This document shows, piece by piece, positions 30,959 to 40,190 of a DNA stretch of 64,000 nt (positions are counted from its first letter, which is position 1; each line of letters begins with the position of its first letter). Below the pieces are notes generated by a model. That model was not told the origin of the DNA, did no database searches, and saw nothing but the letters and a program-made list of their open reading frames with translations. Source of the stretch: Paenibacillus sp. JZ16 (GTDB taxonomy: Bacteria; Bacillota; Bacilli; Paenibacillales; Paenibacillaceae); the NCBI RefSeq assembly GCF_015326965.1, contig NZ_CP017659.1, positions 7,081,001 to 7,145,000 on the forward strand, read 5' to 3'. A program made the translations under genes and the position numbers.

Positions 30959-31543
30959 ATGGCAGCAATTGAATCGAATATGAGGCTGGATGCTAAGGGG
31001 CTCGCTTGCCCGATGCCCATCGTCCGCACGAAAAAAGCGATGAAGGATCTTGAAGCCGGACATGTACTGGAGGTAGAGGCAACCGATAAAGGCTCCAAGG
31101 CCGACATGCAGGCATGGGCGGAAAGCACGGGGCATCAATATCTCGGAACGATTGAAGAGGGGGATGTGCTGAAGCACTACCTTCGCAAATCATCAGGAGA
31201 AGAAACGGCAGAACGAACTTATCCGCATGTAGCCTCTAATGATCAGCTGGAGGAGAAACTTGCGTCCGGAGCGTCAATCGTCGTTCTGGATGTAAGGGAA
31301 GCGGCGGAGTTTGCTTTCGAGCATATTCGCAATGCCGTATCGATTCCTCTTGGTGATCTGGATGAACGTATGGCTGAGCTGAACAAAGAGGATGAAATCT
31401 ATGTCATCTGCCGTACCGGAACGCGGAGCGACCTGGCTGCGCAAAAGCTTTCAGCTAACGGCTTTGCAGGCATTATAAACGTCGTACCTGGCATGAGCGG
31501 CTGGCGTGGAGAAACTGTGGGCTTGAACGATAACGCAGTTTAA
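30959..31543 (+). CDS. TusA-rhodanese fusion sulfurtransferase
   Basis: A 194-residue two-domain sulfur transferase like B. subtilis YrkF. TusA domain about 1-75 with Cys17 in LACPMPIV; rhodanese domain about 95-190 with Cys151 in VICRTGTRSDLAA. The fusion lets sulfur pass between two carrier cysteines in one chain. The ATG at 30959 follows GGAGG by 11 bases. A longer frame from GTG 30923 would start 2 bases after the operator and is less likely. S. aureus CstA has a related multi-domain layout. Confidence 0.9.
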   Translation: MAAIESNMRLDAKGLACPMPIVRTKKAMKDLEAGHVLEVEATDKGSKADMQAWAESTGHQYLGTIEEGDVLKHYLRKSSGEETAERTYPHVASNDQLEEKLASGASIVVLDVREAAEFAFEHIRNAVSIPLGDLDERMAELNKEDEIYVICRTGTRSDLAAQKLSANGFAGIINVVPGMSGWRGETVGLNDNAV

Positions 31544-31639
31544 GATGGCTGCTGAAAAAACATGCTGAGCGCTTTTAATAGGCAGCCGGAAGGAATTTAA
31601 CATTTCAGATCCATTTGAAATTATGAGGAGGAAGGCGAC

Positions 31640-32767
31640 ATGACAGTAAGAGTAATGCAAGCGCAAGAAGTGGCCATGAAGGCGATTCGCAAAGAGAGCC
31701 TGTTCATATTGGACGTGCGGAACCCATCGGATTACGAGGACTGGAAGATTGAAGGCGAAGGAATTCAGCATTTGAATATTCCCTACTTTGATTTGATTGA
31801 CGGCGTGGAAGAAATTTTGGATCGAATCCCGAAGGATCAAGAAGTGCTCGTCGTATGCGCCAAGGAAGGCTCGTCGGTGATGGTGGCTGAGATGCTGGCC
31901 GAGCACGGCCGGCATGTGGCGTATTTGAAAGGCGGCATGAAGGCCTGGAGTGAACACCTTGTTCCCCTGAAGATCGGCAGTTTGGCAGATGGAGGCACGC
32001 TTTATCAGTTTGTTCGCATAGGCAAAGGCTGCTTGTCTTATATGGCGGTATCGAACGGTGAAGCGGCATTGTTTGACGCAACCCGTATGACGGAGGTATA
32101 TCTTGATTTCGCAAAAAGCCTGAATGCAAACATCAAGCATGTGTTTGATACCCATCTCCATGCGGACCATATTTCCGGAGGACGATTGATTGCTAAGCAG
32201 ACAGGAGCCGGATACTGGCTTCCGCCAAAGGATGCCGGCGAGGTGGCGTTTAAGTACGAACCGCTCAAGAACGGAGGCGAAGTGGTGATCGGCGGCAGCA
32301 CAATTCGCATTGAAGCGCTCCATTCTCCGGGCCATACCATCGGGTCCACCTCGTTTGTAATTGATGATCAATATTTGCTGACAGGCGATATTCTGTTTAT
32401 CGATTCCATCGGCCGTCCGGATCTGGCGGGGCTGGCGGAGGATTGGGTTGGCGACTTGCGGGAAACGCTCTATGTCCGCTACACCCATCTATCGGATGAT
32501 CTGACCGTGCTGCCGGCGCATTTCATGGTCATGGACGAACTGAACGAGGACGGAACCGTCGCGAAGAAACTGGGAGAGCTATACCGGGAAAACCATGGAC
32601 TCAACATCGCCGATGAGGCAGAGTTCCGGACGTTGGTCACGCAAAATCTGCCGCCGCAGCCTAACAGCTATCAGGAGATCCGCCAAACGAACATGGGTAA
32701 AATGAATCCGGATACGGAGCAGCAGCGAGAGATGGAGATCGGGCCGAACCGCTGCGCGGTACGTTAA
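31640..32767 (+). CDS. Rhodanese-MBL fusion, persulfide dioxygenase-like (CstB/YrkH-like)
   Basis: A 375-residue protein with an N-terminal rhodanese-like domain (about 1-108, Cys73 in VVCAKEGSS) and a C-terminal metallo-beta-lactamase domain. The Fe-binding motif THLHADH lies at 171-177, followed by [24 protein letters not shown] and LPAHF, the pattern of ETHE1-type persulfide dioxygenases. These oxidise glutathione-, CoA- or bacillithiol-persulfide to sulfite or thiosulfate. The order is the reverse of S. aureus CstB and of PDO-rhodanese fusions, where the MBL domain comes first. GAGGAGGAAGG precedes the start. It is the main detoxifying enzyme of this locus. Confidence 0.9.
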   Translation: MTVRVMQAQEVAMKAIRKESLFILDVRNPSDYEDWKIEGEGIQHLNIPYFDLIDGVEEILDRIPKDQEVLVVCAKEGSSVMVAEMLAEHGRHVAYLKGGMKAWSEHLVPLKIGSLADGGTLYQFVRIGKGCLSYMAVSNGEAALFDATRMTEVYLDFAKSLNANIKHVFDTHLHADHISGGRLIAKQTGAGYWLPPKDAGEVAFKYEPLKNGGEVVIGGSTIRIEALHSPGHTIGSTSFVIDDQYLLTGDILFIDSIGRPDLAGLAEDWVGDLRETLYVRYTHLSDDLTVLPAHFMVMDELNEDGTVAKKLGELYRENHGLNIADEAEFRTLVTQNLPPQPNSYQEIRQTNMGKMNPDTEQQREMEIGPNRCAVR

Positions 32768-32833
32768 TCTTGCAAGGGTCGCTAACAACATCGGCCATGG
32801 ATATAAACGGATGAAACTAGAGAAAAAGAGATC

Positions 32834-32859
32834 AAGGGGAACCAGACAGGTTCCCTTTT
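32834..32859 (+). terminator. Weak terminator-like hairpin before the TauE gene
   Basis: AAGGGGAACC-AGACA-GGTTCCCTTTT, with only four T. It may partly uncouple the transporter from the upstream genes. Confidence 0.45.
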
Positions 32860-32885
32860 CTAAAGAGAAATAAGGGGGCAGCACG

Positions 32886-33668
32886 ATGGAACTAATCATA
32901 TCCTTCATCATTACGATATTTTTAATCGGGTTCATTGGCTCTTATATATCAGGAATGGTTGGCATTGGAGGCTCGATCATCAAATACCCGATGCTGCTGT
33001 ATATCCCGCCGTTATTCGGCCTTGCGGCTTTCACGGCGCATGAAGTATCGGGCATAAGCGCCGTACAGGTATTCTTCGCCACGATCGGCGGCGTGTGGGC
33101 ATACCGTAAGGGCGGATATCTGAACAAAACGCTCATTATCTATATGGGTTCGGCCATACTGCTGGGCAGCTTCATCGGCGGTTTCGGCTCCAAGATGATG
33201 AGCGAAGGCGGCATCAATCTCATCTACGGCATATTGGCGCTGATTGCGGCCATTATGATGTTCATTCCGAACAAAGGGGTGGACGATATTCCGCTGGATC
33301 AGGTCAAGTTCAATAAATGGCTGGCCGCTTCGCTGGCTCTTGTGGTCGGTATCGGAGCTGGCATCGTCGGGGCGGCCGGGGCGTTCCTGCTCGTTCCGAT
33401 CATGCTGGTTGTATTGAAAATACCGACGCGAATGACCATTGCGTCCTCGCTCGCAATCACCTTCATCTCATCCATCGGTTCTACGGTAGGGAAGCTGACG
33501 ACGGGACAAGTGGATTATATCCCGGCCCTTATTATGGTTGTTGCCAGCTTGATCGCTTCTCCACTGGGAGCGGCCGCGGGCAAGAAGATGAACACGAGGA
33601 TCCTGCAGATCATGCTGGCCGTTTTGATCCTGGCAACGGCTATCAAAATTTGGCTGGACATTCTATGA
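32886..33668 (+). CDS. TauE/SafE-family sulfite exporter
   Basis: A 260-residue membrane protein with about eight membrane segments and the TauE/SafE two-half repeat ([21 protein letters not shown] and [22 protein letters not shown]). It probably exports the sulfite, thiosulfate or other oxoanion made by the persulfide dioxygenase. The B. subtilis yrk locus and the S. aureus cst locus contain equivalent exporters. GGGGG serves as the ribosome binding site 8 bases before the ATG. Confidence 0.9.
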   Translation: MELIISFIITIFLIGFIGSYISGMVGIGGSIIKYPMLLYIPPLFGLAAFTAHEVSGISAVQVFFATIGGVWAYRKGGYLNKTLIIYMGSAILLGSFIGGFGSKMMSEGGINLIYGILALIAAIMMFIPNKGVDDIPLDQVKFNKWLAASLALVVGIGAGIVGAAGAFLLVPIMLVVLKIPTRMTIASSLAITFISSIGSTVGKLTTGQVDYIPALIMVVASLIASPLGAAAGKKMNTRILQIMLAVLILATAIKIWLDIL

Positions 33669-33853
33669 TGGCGGACTCCAGAAATCACTATGGTTAATCC
33701 TGACCGAGCCCAGTGGAGATTACGCGCAAAGAGGCTAATTCCCCGAACCATTCGGAAGTCCCGCTAACATCGATGCGGCAGGAATGGTAAGATGGGGATG
33801 AGCTTTTGTGTGTACAGAATGGCGTTGATTTTAAAGAAAGAGGTGCTCAAACG

Positions 33854-34459
33854 ATGAATCCATGGAATGAACGGTTTCAGGGGGACGATTACGTATTTGG
33901 AACGGACCCGAATGTATTTATATCCGACATGCACAAGAAATTAGGTTTAACGGGCGACGCACTGGCTATCGCAGAGGGAGAAGGACGGAATGCGGTGTTC
34001 CTGGCCCGGGAAGGCATGAACGTAACCGTATGGGATTACGCGGAATCCGGCCTGAACAAAGCCAATCGACTGGCGGAAGCAAGCGGTGTGCACATTCGCA
34101 CGGAGCTTGTGGATCTGCACGAAGCGCAGTGGAAGCTGGATCAATGGGATGAGATTATTTGCGTGTTTGGACATTTTCCAAAGGCATTGAGAACGAGGAC
34201 TTTAGAAGGCGTGAAGACAGCGGTGAAGCCGGGAGGATATTTCCTCACTGAGGTATATTCACCGTACCAGATTCCTTATCGCAGCGGGGGACCGCAGGAT
34301 CAGCAGTTTTTATACGTGCCTGAGGATTTCCTCGAGCCCTTTGCAGATTGGCGCATAGTCCACTTTTTTATGGGAGAGGTCGTTCGTCATGAGGGCCAGG
34401 GGCACCAGGGCTTGTCCCATGTCATTCAGTTTGCGGGGCAGAAGCCGTTAAAAACATGA
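33854..34459 (+). CDS. Class I SAM-dependent methyltransferase (TehB-like)
   Basis: A 201-residue small-molecule methyltransferase. The SAM-binding motif is ALAIAEGEGRNAVFLAREGMNVTVWDY. An acidic residue at the end of strand 2 and IICVFGHFP at motif IV follow. The N-terminal NPWNERFQGDDYVFGTDPN is typical of TehB/thiopurine-type enzymes that detoxify tellurite or make volatile methyl compounds. The start at 33854 has AGAGGTG 8 bases upstream. The gene stands alone. Nothing else is seen in 33669-33853. Confidence 0.87.
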   Translation: MNPWNERFQGDDYVFGTDPNVFISDMHKKLGLTGDALAIAEGEGRNAVFLAREGMNVTVWDYAESGLNKANRLAEASGVHIRTELVDLHEAQWKLDQWDEIICVFGHFPKALRTRTLEGVKTAVKPGGYFLTEVYSPYQIPYRSGGPQDQQFLYVPEDFLEPFADWRIVHFFMGEVVRHEGQGHQGLSHVIQFAGQKPLKT

Positions 34460-34476
34460 ATGAAGACGAGCGAGGA

Positions 34477-35280
34477 TTAAGTGAACAGCATGGACATATC
34501 GGACCGATCGTCTTGCTGTACATAGTCAGAGGGCGACAGGCCGGTATGTTTTTTAAACATCCGATAAAAATAGGACGTGTCATAATAACCCAAATAGTGG
34601 GCGATATGAGCGATGGTCATGTCCGAATGAAGCAGCAGGCTGCACGCTTCCAGCACGCGCAGCTGATGCATATACCGGATCGGTGAAAGACCGTATACCT
34701 CTTTGAAGAGGGCTGCAGCATAACTCGGAGAGCGATGGATTAGTTTCGCTAACCGATCGATTTCGATAGGTTCGCGGTAATGCTCCAGCAGATACGATTT
34801 GATGGTATCCGCGTAGTTTCGTTTGCTGGGTGCTAGCTCATTCTTCTCGAGCTCGCGGGCCAGCATGCCGATGAGCTCCTGCATAATGCCCTGACAGATC
34901 ATGGTACGGTAGCTTTTTCCACCCCGCATTTCCTCATACAGGCGCTCACAGCGCCGGTAAACATATTGGATATGAGAGAGATTGAATTTCATGAATCGAC
35001 CCGCATCCAGAAATGGAATTCCTGTGGGTTCTTGACGATCCAATGTAAAGAGAATGGTATGCTTCTGATGTGAAGTGTCCTTCCAGTTGCCTCCGCTTCG
35101 TCTCGTCGACTGAGGGATATAGAGTACGTCTTCTTGCTCGGCAATGATGTCTTCCCCGTTGATTTCGTATCTCACCTTGCCTTCTCTAACCACAACAAGG
35201 ACATTGTACTCAATCGTCTCCAGCTGGGTTCGCCAATTCGGTATGTAATCATCAAAATTCACGCTCATCAATTGGATCAT
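34477..35280 (-). CDS. AraC-family transcriptional regulator
   Basis: A 267-residue regulator with an N-terminal cupin-like sensing domain (NVLVVVREGKVRYEINGEDIIAEQEDVLYIPQ) and a C-terminal AraC double HTH (LAKLIHRSPSYAAALFKEVYGLSPIRYMHQLRVLEACSLLLHSDM, then IAHYLGYYDTSYFYRMFKKHTGLSPSDY). It is divergent from the sulfatase/FGE unit and may control it. The start was set at ATG 35280 (GGGGTG 7 bases upstream). The frame extends to 35322. Confidence 0.9.
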   Translation of the reverse strand: MIQLMSVNFDDYIPNWRTQLETIEYNVLVVVREGKVRYEINGEDIIAEQEDVLYIPQSTRRSGGNWKDTSHQKHTILFTLDRQEPTGIPFLDAGRFMKFNLSHIQYVYRRCERLYEEMRGGKSYRTMICQGIMQELIGMLARELEKNELAPSKRNYADTIKSYLLEHYREPIEIDRLAKLIHRSPSYAAALFKEVYGLSPIRYMHQLRVLEACSLLLHSDMTIAHIAHYLGYYDTSYFYRMFKKHTGLSPSDYVQQDDRSDMSMLFT

Positions 35281-35466
35281 AGGACAACACCCCGCAGTGA
35301 TTTTATACCTATAGCCTAGCACAATAATGCTTCATTTGAGTACTCATTGATTCGATTATGTGATCCTGTTATTTCAAATCGGAGTAGAATCGTACAACAT
35401 AGTGACAAAATGTACATCGACTCTGCAGGGATCGTGGCCTATAATTTCAAACAAATGCAGAAAAAT

Positions 35467-35480
35467 TGTAAACGCTGACA
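35467..35480 (+). promoter_or_regulatory. Catabolite-responsive element (cre) upstream of the sulfatase
   Basis: TGTAAACGCTGACA matches every fixed position of the CcpA cre consensus TGWNANCGNTNWCA. It lies 57 bases before the sulfatase start, a position that usually gives catabolite repression. Confidence 0.75.
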
Positions 35481-35536
35481 TGTGAAGTCTTGAGAAATAT
35501 CAAGTGAATTCAGATGAGGAAGGAATCGATGAGGAT

Positions 35537-36996
35537 ATGAGAGTATTGTTGCTGGATTTGGATTCGACAAGGCCGGATCATTTAGGCTGTTATGGCTATC
35601 ATCGGAATACGTCGCCGAATATTGACCGAATTGCGGCGGAAGGCGTGCGTTTTGACAATTACTATACCTCGGATGCTCCATGTTTTCCTTCAAGAACCGC
35701 ATTGATGACAGGTAAGTTCGGCATTCATAACGGTGTCGTCGGTCATGGAGGCACGGCTGCCGATGTGCGCCATGAAGGTATCACCCGTGACTTCCGCGAC
35801 AAGCTGGGGTCGGAGAGCTTTCCAGCTATATTCCGCAGGGCCGGCATGAAGACCGCTTTGATCAGTCCGTTCGGTGAACGTCATTCGGCTTGGACCTTCT
35901 ACGCGGGCTTCAATGAAATGTATAATACGGGTAAGGGCGGGTTGGAGTCGGCAGAAGAAGTATCTCCGGTCGTGCTGGATTGGCTGGATCGCAACGCCGA
36001 TGAAGATAACTGGATGCTCTATGTGAACTTCTGGGATCCGCACACACCGTATCGGGCACCCCAGTCGCTGGGAAATCCTTTCGAGCAGGAACCGCTTCCC
36101 GATTGGATTACCGAAGAAGTGCTTCAAGAGCATCAGAAGAAGGTCGGACCGCATGGGGTGAACGAAATTAACATGTATAATAGTGAAGTATCCCCCGATT
36201 ATCCGCGTCATCCCGGAGAGATCAGGACGATGGAGGATCTGCGGACCATGGTGGACGGCTATGATTGCGGCATTCGCCATATGGACGAGCATATCGGTGC
36301 GATCTTCGAATTGCTGGAGAACAAGGGAGTAATGGATGATTTGGTTGTCATCATTACCGCGGATCATGGCGAGAACATGGGGGAGCTTGGCATTTATGGA
36401 GAACACGGAACAGCGGATCAGGGCACTTGCCGTATCCCGATGATCATTCGGGGCCTGGCATCGTGAAGGGGGGAACGGATCCCGAGCTCCACTATCATCT
36501 GGATATTCTCCCTACGATGGCGGAATATTTGAACGTTGCGCCGGTACGTAGCTGGGATGGCATCAGTTATGCGGAGAGCCTGCGGACCGGTAAAGGCGGC
36601 GGCAGGGAGTATCTGGTGGTTTCTCAATGCGCCCATGTCTGTCAGCGAAGCGTGCGATTTGGAGAATGGCTCTACATTCGAACGTATCATGACGGCTATC
36701 ATCTGTTCGACAAAGAAATGCTGTTCCATATCACCGAGGATGTCCACGAGCAGTACAATCGGGCAGCTGAAAGACCGGATCTGTGCAGGGAGGCTGTATA
36801 CCTTCTGAATGAATGGCATGATCATATGATGTCAACGATGCCGTATGACGTGGACCCGTTGTGGACGGTCATGAAAGAGGGAGGACCTTACCATGCCAAA
36901 GGTCATCTGCCCCGGTATATCGAGCGTTTGAAAAATACAGGCCGAGGGGAAGCGGTGCCGGAATTGATGCGTCGCCATCCGCAGGAATTCGTATAA
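35537..36996 (+). pseudogene. Cys-type sulfatase interrupted by a single-base frameshift
   Basis: An arylsulfatase-family enzyme that removes sulfate esters, probably from sulfated glycans. The N-terminal metal-site Asp residues are in LLLDLDSTRPDHLGCYG. The formylglycine site is Cys49 in DAPCFPSRTALMTG (CxPSR). ADHGENMGELGIYGEHGT is the conserved metal/Lys-like region. The frame ends at 36466, but a second frame (from about 36450 to 36996) continues the family sequence (GPGIVKGGTDPELHYHLDILPTMAEYLN). One base is missing in the GGGGCC run near 36447-36452. Restored length is about 486 residues, normal for the family. A mutation or a sequence error cannot be told apart. Confidence 0.85.
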
Positions 36997-37077
36997 AATA
37001 TATAGTTAAAGTGAAGCAGGATAACCGCTCCGGTAGTGGTTGTCCTGTTCTCTGTATCTAGCATAGGAGGAACGAGC

Positions 37078-38052
37078 ATGGGAGAACAACATTCTTGCTG
37101 CGCCGGCGTGAGAGCGAAAGTACAGTTGGGGGAAGCCGATCCGAAGGATCATCAAGACAGTCTAAGTGAAGGCCAATATCATGACCAGTCTCATCTTGAG
37201 CTACATTCCAACATGATCACGATCCCTGGAGGGACGTTTACGATGGGCACGAATTCACATGAAGGGTTCCCGCGTGACGGCGAGGGTCCGGCTCGCAGCG
37301 TGACCGTTTCCGGATTTGAAATCTCACCGTATGCCGTTACGAATGAACAGTTTCAACGGTTCGTGGAAGCTACCGGTTATGTCACGGAAGCGGAGCATTT
37401 CGGATGGTCGTTTGTATTTGAACTGCTGGCTTCGGAGGAGACCAAGGCAAGTGTTGCACAAGTTCCGCAGGAAGTGCCTTGGTGGCTGGTGGTCGAAGGC
37501 GCATACTGGGCTGCACCCGAGGGAGCGGATTCGAGCATCGAAGACCGAATGGACCATCCGGTTGTACATATATCCTGGAACGACGCGGTTGTTTATTGCC
37601 ATTGGGCCGGTGTGCGGCTTCCCACAGAAGCGGAGTGGGAGTATGCGGCGCGCGGCGGTTTGGAGGGCAGGACCTATCCTTGGGGAGATCTGCTGAAGTT
37701 GGACGGAGAGCATCAATGCAACATATGGCAGGGTAAATTTCCAGTTAAAAATAACGCAAGCGATGGATTTATCGGTACCGCGCCGGTAGATGCCTATAAA
37801 CCGAATGGTTACGGACTATATAACATGTCCGGCAACGTATGGGAATGGTGCGGCGATTGGTTTAGCCCGACTTATCATCAAATGACCTCGGCCATCAATC
37901 CGTTCTTTGGTGAGTCTACGGGTAGAAGGTCGATGCGCGGCGGTTCGTACCTGTGCCACAGATCCTATTGCAACCGTTATCGAGTCGCGGCACGCAGCGG
38001 GAATACGCCCGACAGTTCGACGGGCAATTGCGGTTTCCGTGTGGTGAGATAG
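37078..38052 (+). CDS. Formylglycine-generating enzyme (sulfatase-modifying factor)
   Basis: A 324-residue copper-dependent oxidase (SUMF1-like) that converts the sulfatase active-site cysteine to formylglycine. The FGE-sulfatase domain runs from ITIPGGTFTMGTNSHEGFPRDGEGP (about 45) to the end. The copper/active-site cysteines are Cys293 and Cys298 in GGSYLCHRSYCNRYRVAARSGNTPDSS, nearly the same as in characterised bacterial FGEs. This separates it from the many cysteine-less relatives. It starts 80 bases after the Cys-type sulfatase, its evident substrate. AGGAGG lies 7 bases before the ATG. Confidence 0.94.
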   Translation: MGEQHSCCAGVRAKVQLGEADPKDHQDSLSEGQYHDQSHLELHSNMITIPGGTFTMGTNSHEGFPRDGEGPARSVTVSGFEISPYAVTNEQFQRFVEATGYVTEAEHFGWSFVFELLASEETKASVAQVPQEVPWWLVVEGAYWAAPEGADSSIEDRMDHPVVHISWNDAVVYCHWAGVRLPTEAEWEYAARGGLEGRTYPWGDLLKLDGEHQCNIWQGKFPVKNNASDGFIGTAPVDAYKPNGYGLYNMSGNVWEWCGDWFSPTYHQMTSAINPFFGESTGRRSMRGGSYLCHRSYCNRYRVAARSGNTPDSSTGNCGFRVVR

Positions 38053-38152
38053 AAAGTAGAATATGAAATATGTTGTATTATGATGATGATGCACATTCAG
38101 GATTATGCGCGAATGAAGACGCATATAAATGAATAAAACGGAAGAATATTAC

Positions 38153-38181
38153 TTGAAAAGCGGGACATAAATGAATATAAT
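38153..38181 (+). promoter_or_regulatory. SigmaA promoter of the DeoR gene
   Basis: TTGAAA (38153-38158) - 17 bases - TATAAT (38176-38181). Confidence 0.8.
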
Positions 38182-38227
38182 CAAGGTGTGAAGTGGAAAT
38201 AAAATGAATAAACGGGAGGATAATTGT

Positions 38228-39031
38228 ATGGTGCAAGATCAATCAGGAATGTTTGCCGAGGAACGTCGTCAGAAAATTCTTGCTTTGCTGCATCAAGATA
38301 AACGGGTGATTGCCAAGGACTTGGCCGAGCGGTTTGAAATATCGATTGATTCGATTCGTCGGGATTTGACAATCATGGAGGAGCAAGGTTTACTCCAGAA
38401 AACGCACGGAGGCGCCATCCCCTCCATGAAAGTCAGGCAGCCGCCCTTGGCTCCGGAACAGCGGTATGGTGAAGGCTCTCCGGAAGGGCACGCCATTGCT
38501 CAATTAGCCGTTTCATACGTCCGAGAAAGAGATACCTTATTCATTGGCAGCAGCTCGCTTACCTACTTACTGCTGAAGTTTCTTCCGGAGCAAATGCCCT
38601 TGACAATCGTGACCAACTGCATGCGTGTAGCGGATGCCCTGCGAGAGCGCGAATGGATTGACACTTATTTAATTGGCGGACGGGTGAAGCCTTCCGGAAA
38701 TATCACGGACGTGCTGGCTAACGAATTTATCCGTCAATTTAAATTTGATATCAGTTTCGTTAGCGGAGGCGGTATTTCCGATGAGGGAATATTCGTCGCT
38801 ACACCAGAAGTTGCCGCTTTTGGACGCGCGGTCTCTGCCGTATCCCGCCGCAGAATTGGCTTGGCAACGCATCGGATCCTTGGGCAGGATGGTTTTGCCA
38901 GAGCTGGTGCCGTCGAAGATCTGGATGTGTTAATTACCGATCAGAAGGCGGATCAGGAGGTTATGGACCGGATTCAGGAGCTTGGCGTAAAGGTCATTGT
39001 GACGAAAACGGAAGAAGTTGCACAGACATGA
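38228..39031 (+). CDS. DeoR-family transcriptional regulator
   Basis: A 267-residue sugar-phosphate-sensing repressor. N-terminal DeoR HTH (about 13-65; RQKILALLHQDKRVIAKDLAERFEISIDSIRRDLTIMEEQGLL, then the family KTHGGA). The C-terminal DeoRC domain resembles ribose-phosphate isomerase (DTLFIGSSSLTYLLLKFL, SFVSGGGISDEGIF). The start at 38228 has GGGAGG 8 bases upstream. It follows the sulfatase/FGE genes and may link them to sugar catabolism, although it has its own promoter. Confidence 0.92.
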   Translation: MVQDQSGMFAEERRQKILALLHQDKRVIAKDLAERFEISIDSIRRDLTIMEEQGLLQKTHGGAIPSMKVRQPPLAPEQRYGEGSPEGHAIAQLAVSYVRERDTLFIGSSSLTYLLLKFLPEQMPLTIVTNCMRVADALREREWIDTYLIGGRVKPSGNITDVLANEFIRQFKFDISFVSGGGISDEGIFVATPEVAAFGRAVSAVSRRRIGLATHRILGQDGFARAGAVEDLDVLITDQKADQEVMDRIQELGVKVIVTKTEEVAQT

Positions 39032-39089
39032 CGATCCATTGATATAACTTTATATATGGTAAGATTTAACAGGTAAGCGAGGTAAAATC

Positions 39090-40091
39090 ATGATTCAGAA
39101 GCTTCTGCAAGCGAACTGGCCGGAGTGGGACGGTCAACTGGCTAAAGGTCCTACGGGTTGGAACAATACGACCCATTTTATTCATAATGAACAACGCCGT
39201 TCGGTCATGCGCATTTACAATACACATCGAGACAGGGCAAGAATCGAATTCGAGTTTGCGGTCCTGGACTCGCTGCAGCGGGTGCCGCTGAGCTTTAAGA
39301 TTCCGGCTCCTATTCCATCCATGTCTGGCGATAAGATGGTTCGGGTTCAGGACGGGAGTGAGCGTTACGCCTGCCTGTTTACCTACATTGAGGGAGTACG
39401 TCCGGAAGAAGGCAGCATTCAAGCAGCGTATTCCTTCGGGGAGAAGACGGGGGAACTGGTGAATGCCCTGGCGGTTTGTTCAATCGAAATGAAGCCGGTG
39501 TACCCGCCGTATTACGAGCTGCTTCAGTCTTATCCTGTGTGCAACAAGACGTTCATACTTGATTTTTGCATGCAGCCGCCACCGGCATTCAAGGATCAAG
39601 GAGAGGCACTCCATTTGCTAAAAGAAGCATACATCGATATATGCAGCAGCCTTGAATCGCTAAAAAATCTGCCGCAGCAGTTGGTTCATGGCGATCTGAA
39701 CTTTTCGAACCTGCTGGTAGACGCAGAGCACTCGCATACGGTCACCGCTTTGCTTGATTTTGAATTTTGTACACAGGATGTAAGAGCGATGGAGCCTGCG
39801 GTCGTCATATCGGGGTTTATGGGAATGGCGGACGAGAGGGAGGCCATCAGGCGGTTTTGCGAAGGATTTGCCAAACGTGTACGGCTGAGCGCAGAGGAGA
39901 TTGGCACAATACCGATTCTCATGCGCTTGCGTATGGTGGATGTGTTTCTTCATTTTTTGAGCCGCTATCGGGAAGGGACCGATGAGTCTCATGTGTTAGT
40001 GGAACAAGTGGATATGCTGGCTGCCGGATTTAAGCGGATGGAATACAGCCAGGAGTGGCTGGATGATATGTTGTTTCAGTATTTGCTGTGA
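39090..40091 (+). CDS. APH-family phosphotransferase (homoserine kinase-like)
   Basis: A 333-residue kinase of the aminoglycoside phosphotransferase/choline kinase fold. The catalytic loop is LVHGDLNFSNLLVD (Asp and Asn of the HGDxxxxN motif), and the Mg site is ALLDFEFC, slightly altered from the usual DFD/DWE. RRSVMRIYN supplies the ATP Lys-like region. The substrate is probably a small alcohol or amino sugar. Aminoglycoside resistance should not be assumed. It lies 58 bases downstream of the DeoR gene. Confidence 0.85.
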   Translation: MIQKLLQANWPEWDGQLAKGPTGWNNTTHFIHNEQRRSVMRIYNTHRDRARIEFEFAVLDSLQRVPLSFKIPAPIPSMSGDKMVRVQDGSERYACLFTYIEGVRPEEGSIQAAYSFGEKTGELVNALAVCSIEMKPVYPPYYELLQSYPVCNKTFILDFCMQPPPAFKDQGEALHLLKEAYIDICSSLESLKNLPQQLVHGDLNFSNLLVDAEHSHTVTALLDFEFCTQDVRAMEPAVVISGFMGMADEREAIRRFCEGFAKRVRLSAEEIGTIPILMRLRMVDVFLHFLSRYREGTDESHVLVEQVDMLAAGFKRMEYSQEWLDDMLFQYLL

Positions 40092-40109
40092 AAATCTCTC
40101 ATGAATCCG

Positions 40110-40140
40110 AAAAGCCCGGCTCTAAGAGACCGGGCTTTTC
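40110..40140. terminator. Bidirectional terminator
   Basis: AAAAGCCCGG-CTCTAAGAGA-CCGGGCTTTT between the converging kinase and DUF4309 genes. Confidence 0.92.
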
Positions 40141-40190
40141 CGATGTATTCTGGAACATGCTATTGGGAAAGTAAGAGTTTCCAATCACGG

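Noticed and set aside
31451..32488. 345-residue antisense frame over the rhodanese-MBL gene
   Set aside because: Shadow of a strong coding sequence. No ribosome binding site and no recognisable motif, while the opposite strand has complete enzyme motifs.
35690..36406. 238-residue frame antisense to the sulfatase
   Set aside because: Antisense shadow. The sulfatase motifs on the plus strand are decisive.
39090..40091. Aminoglycoside resistance gene
   Set aside because: The fold is APH-like, but the Mg site is altered and the group covers many other kinases. Context suggests sugar or amino acid metabolism.
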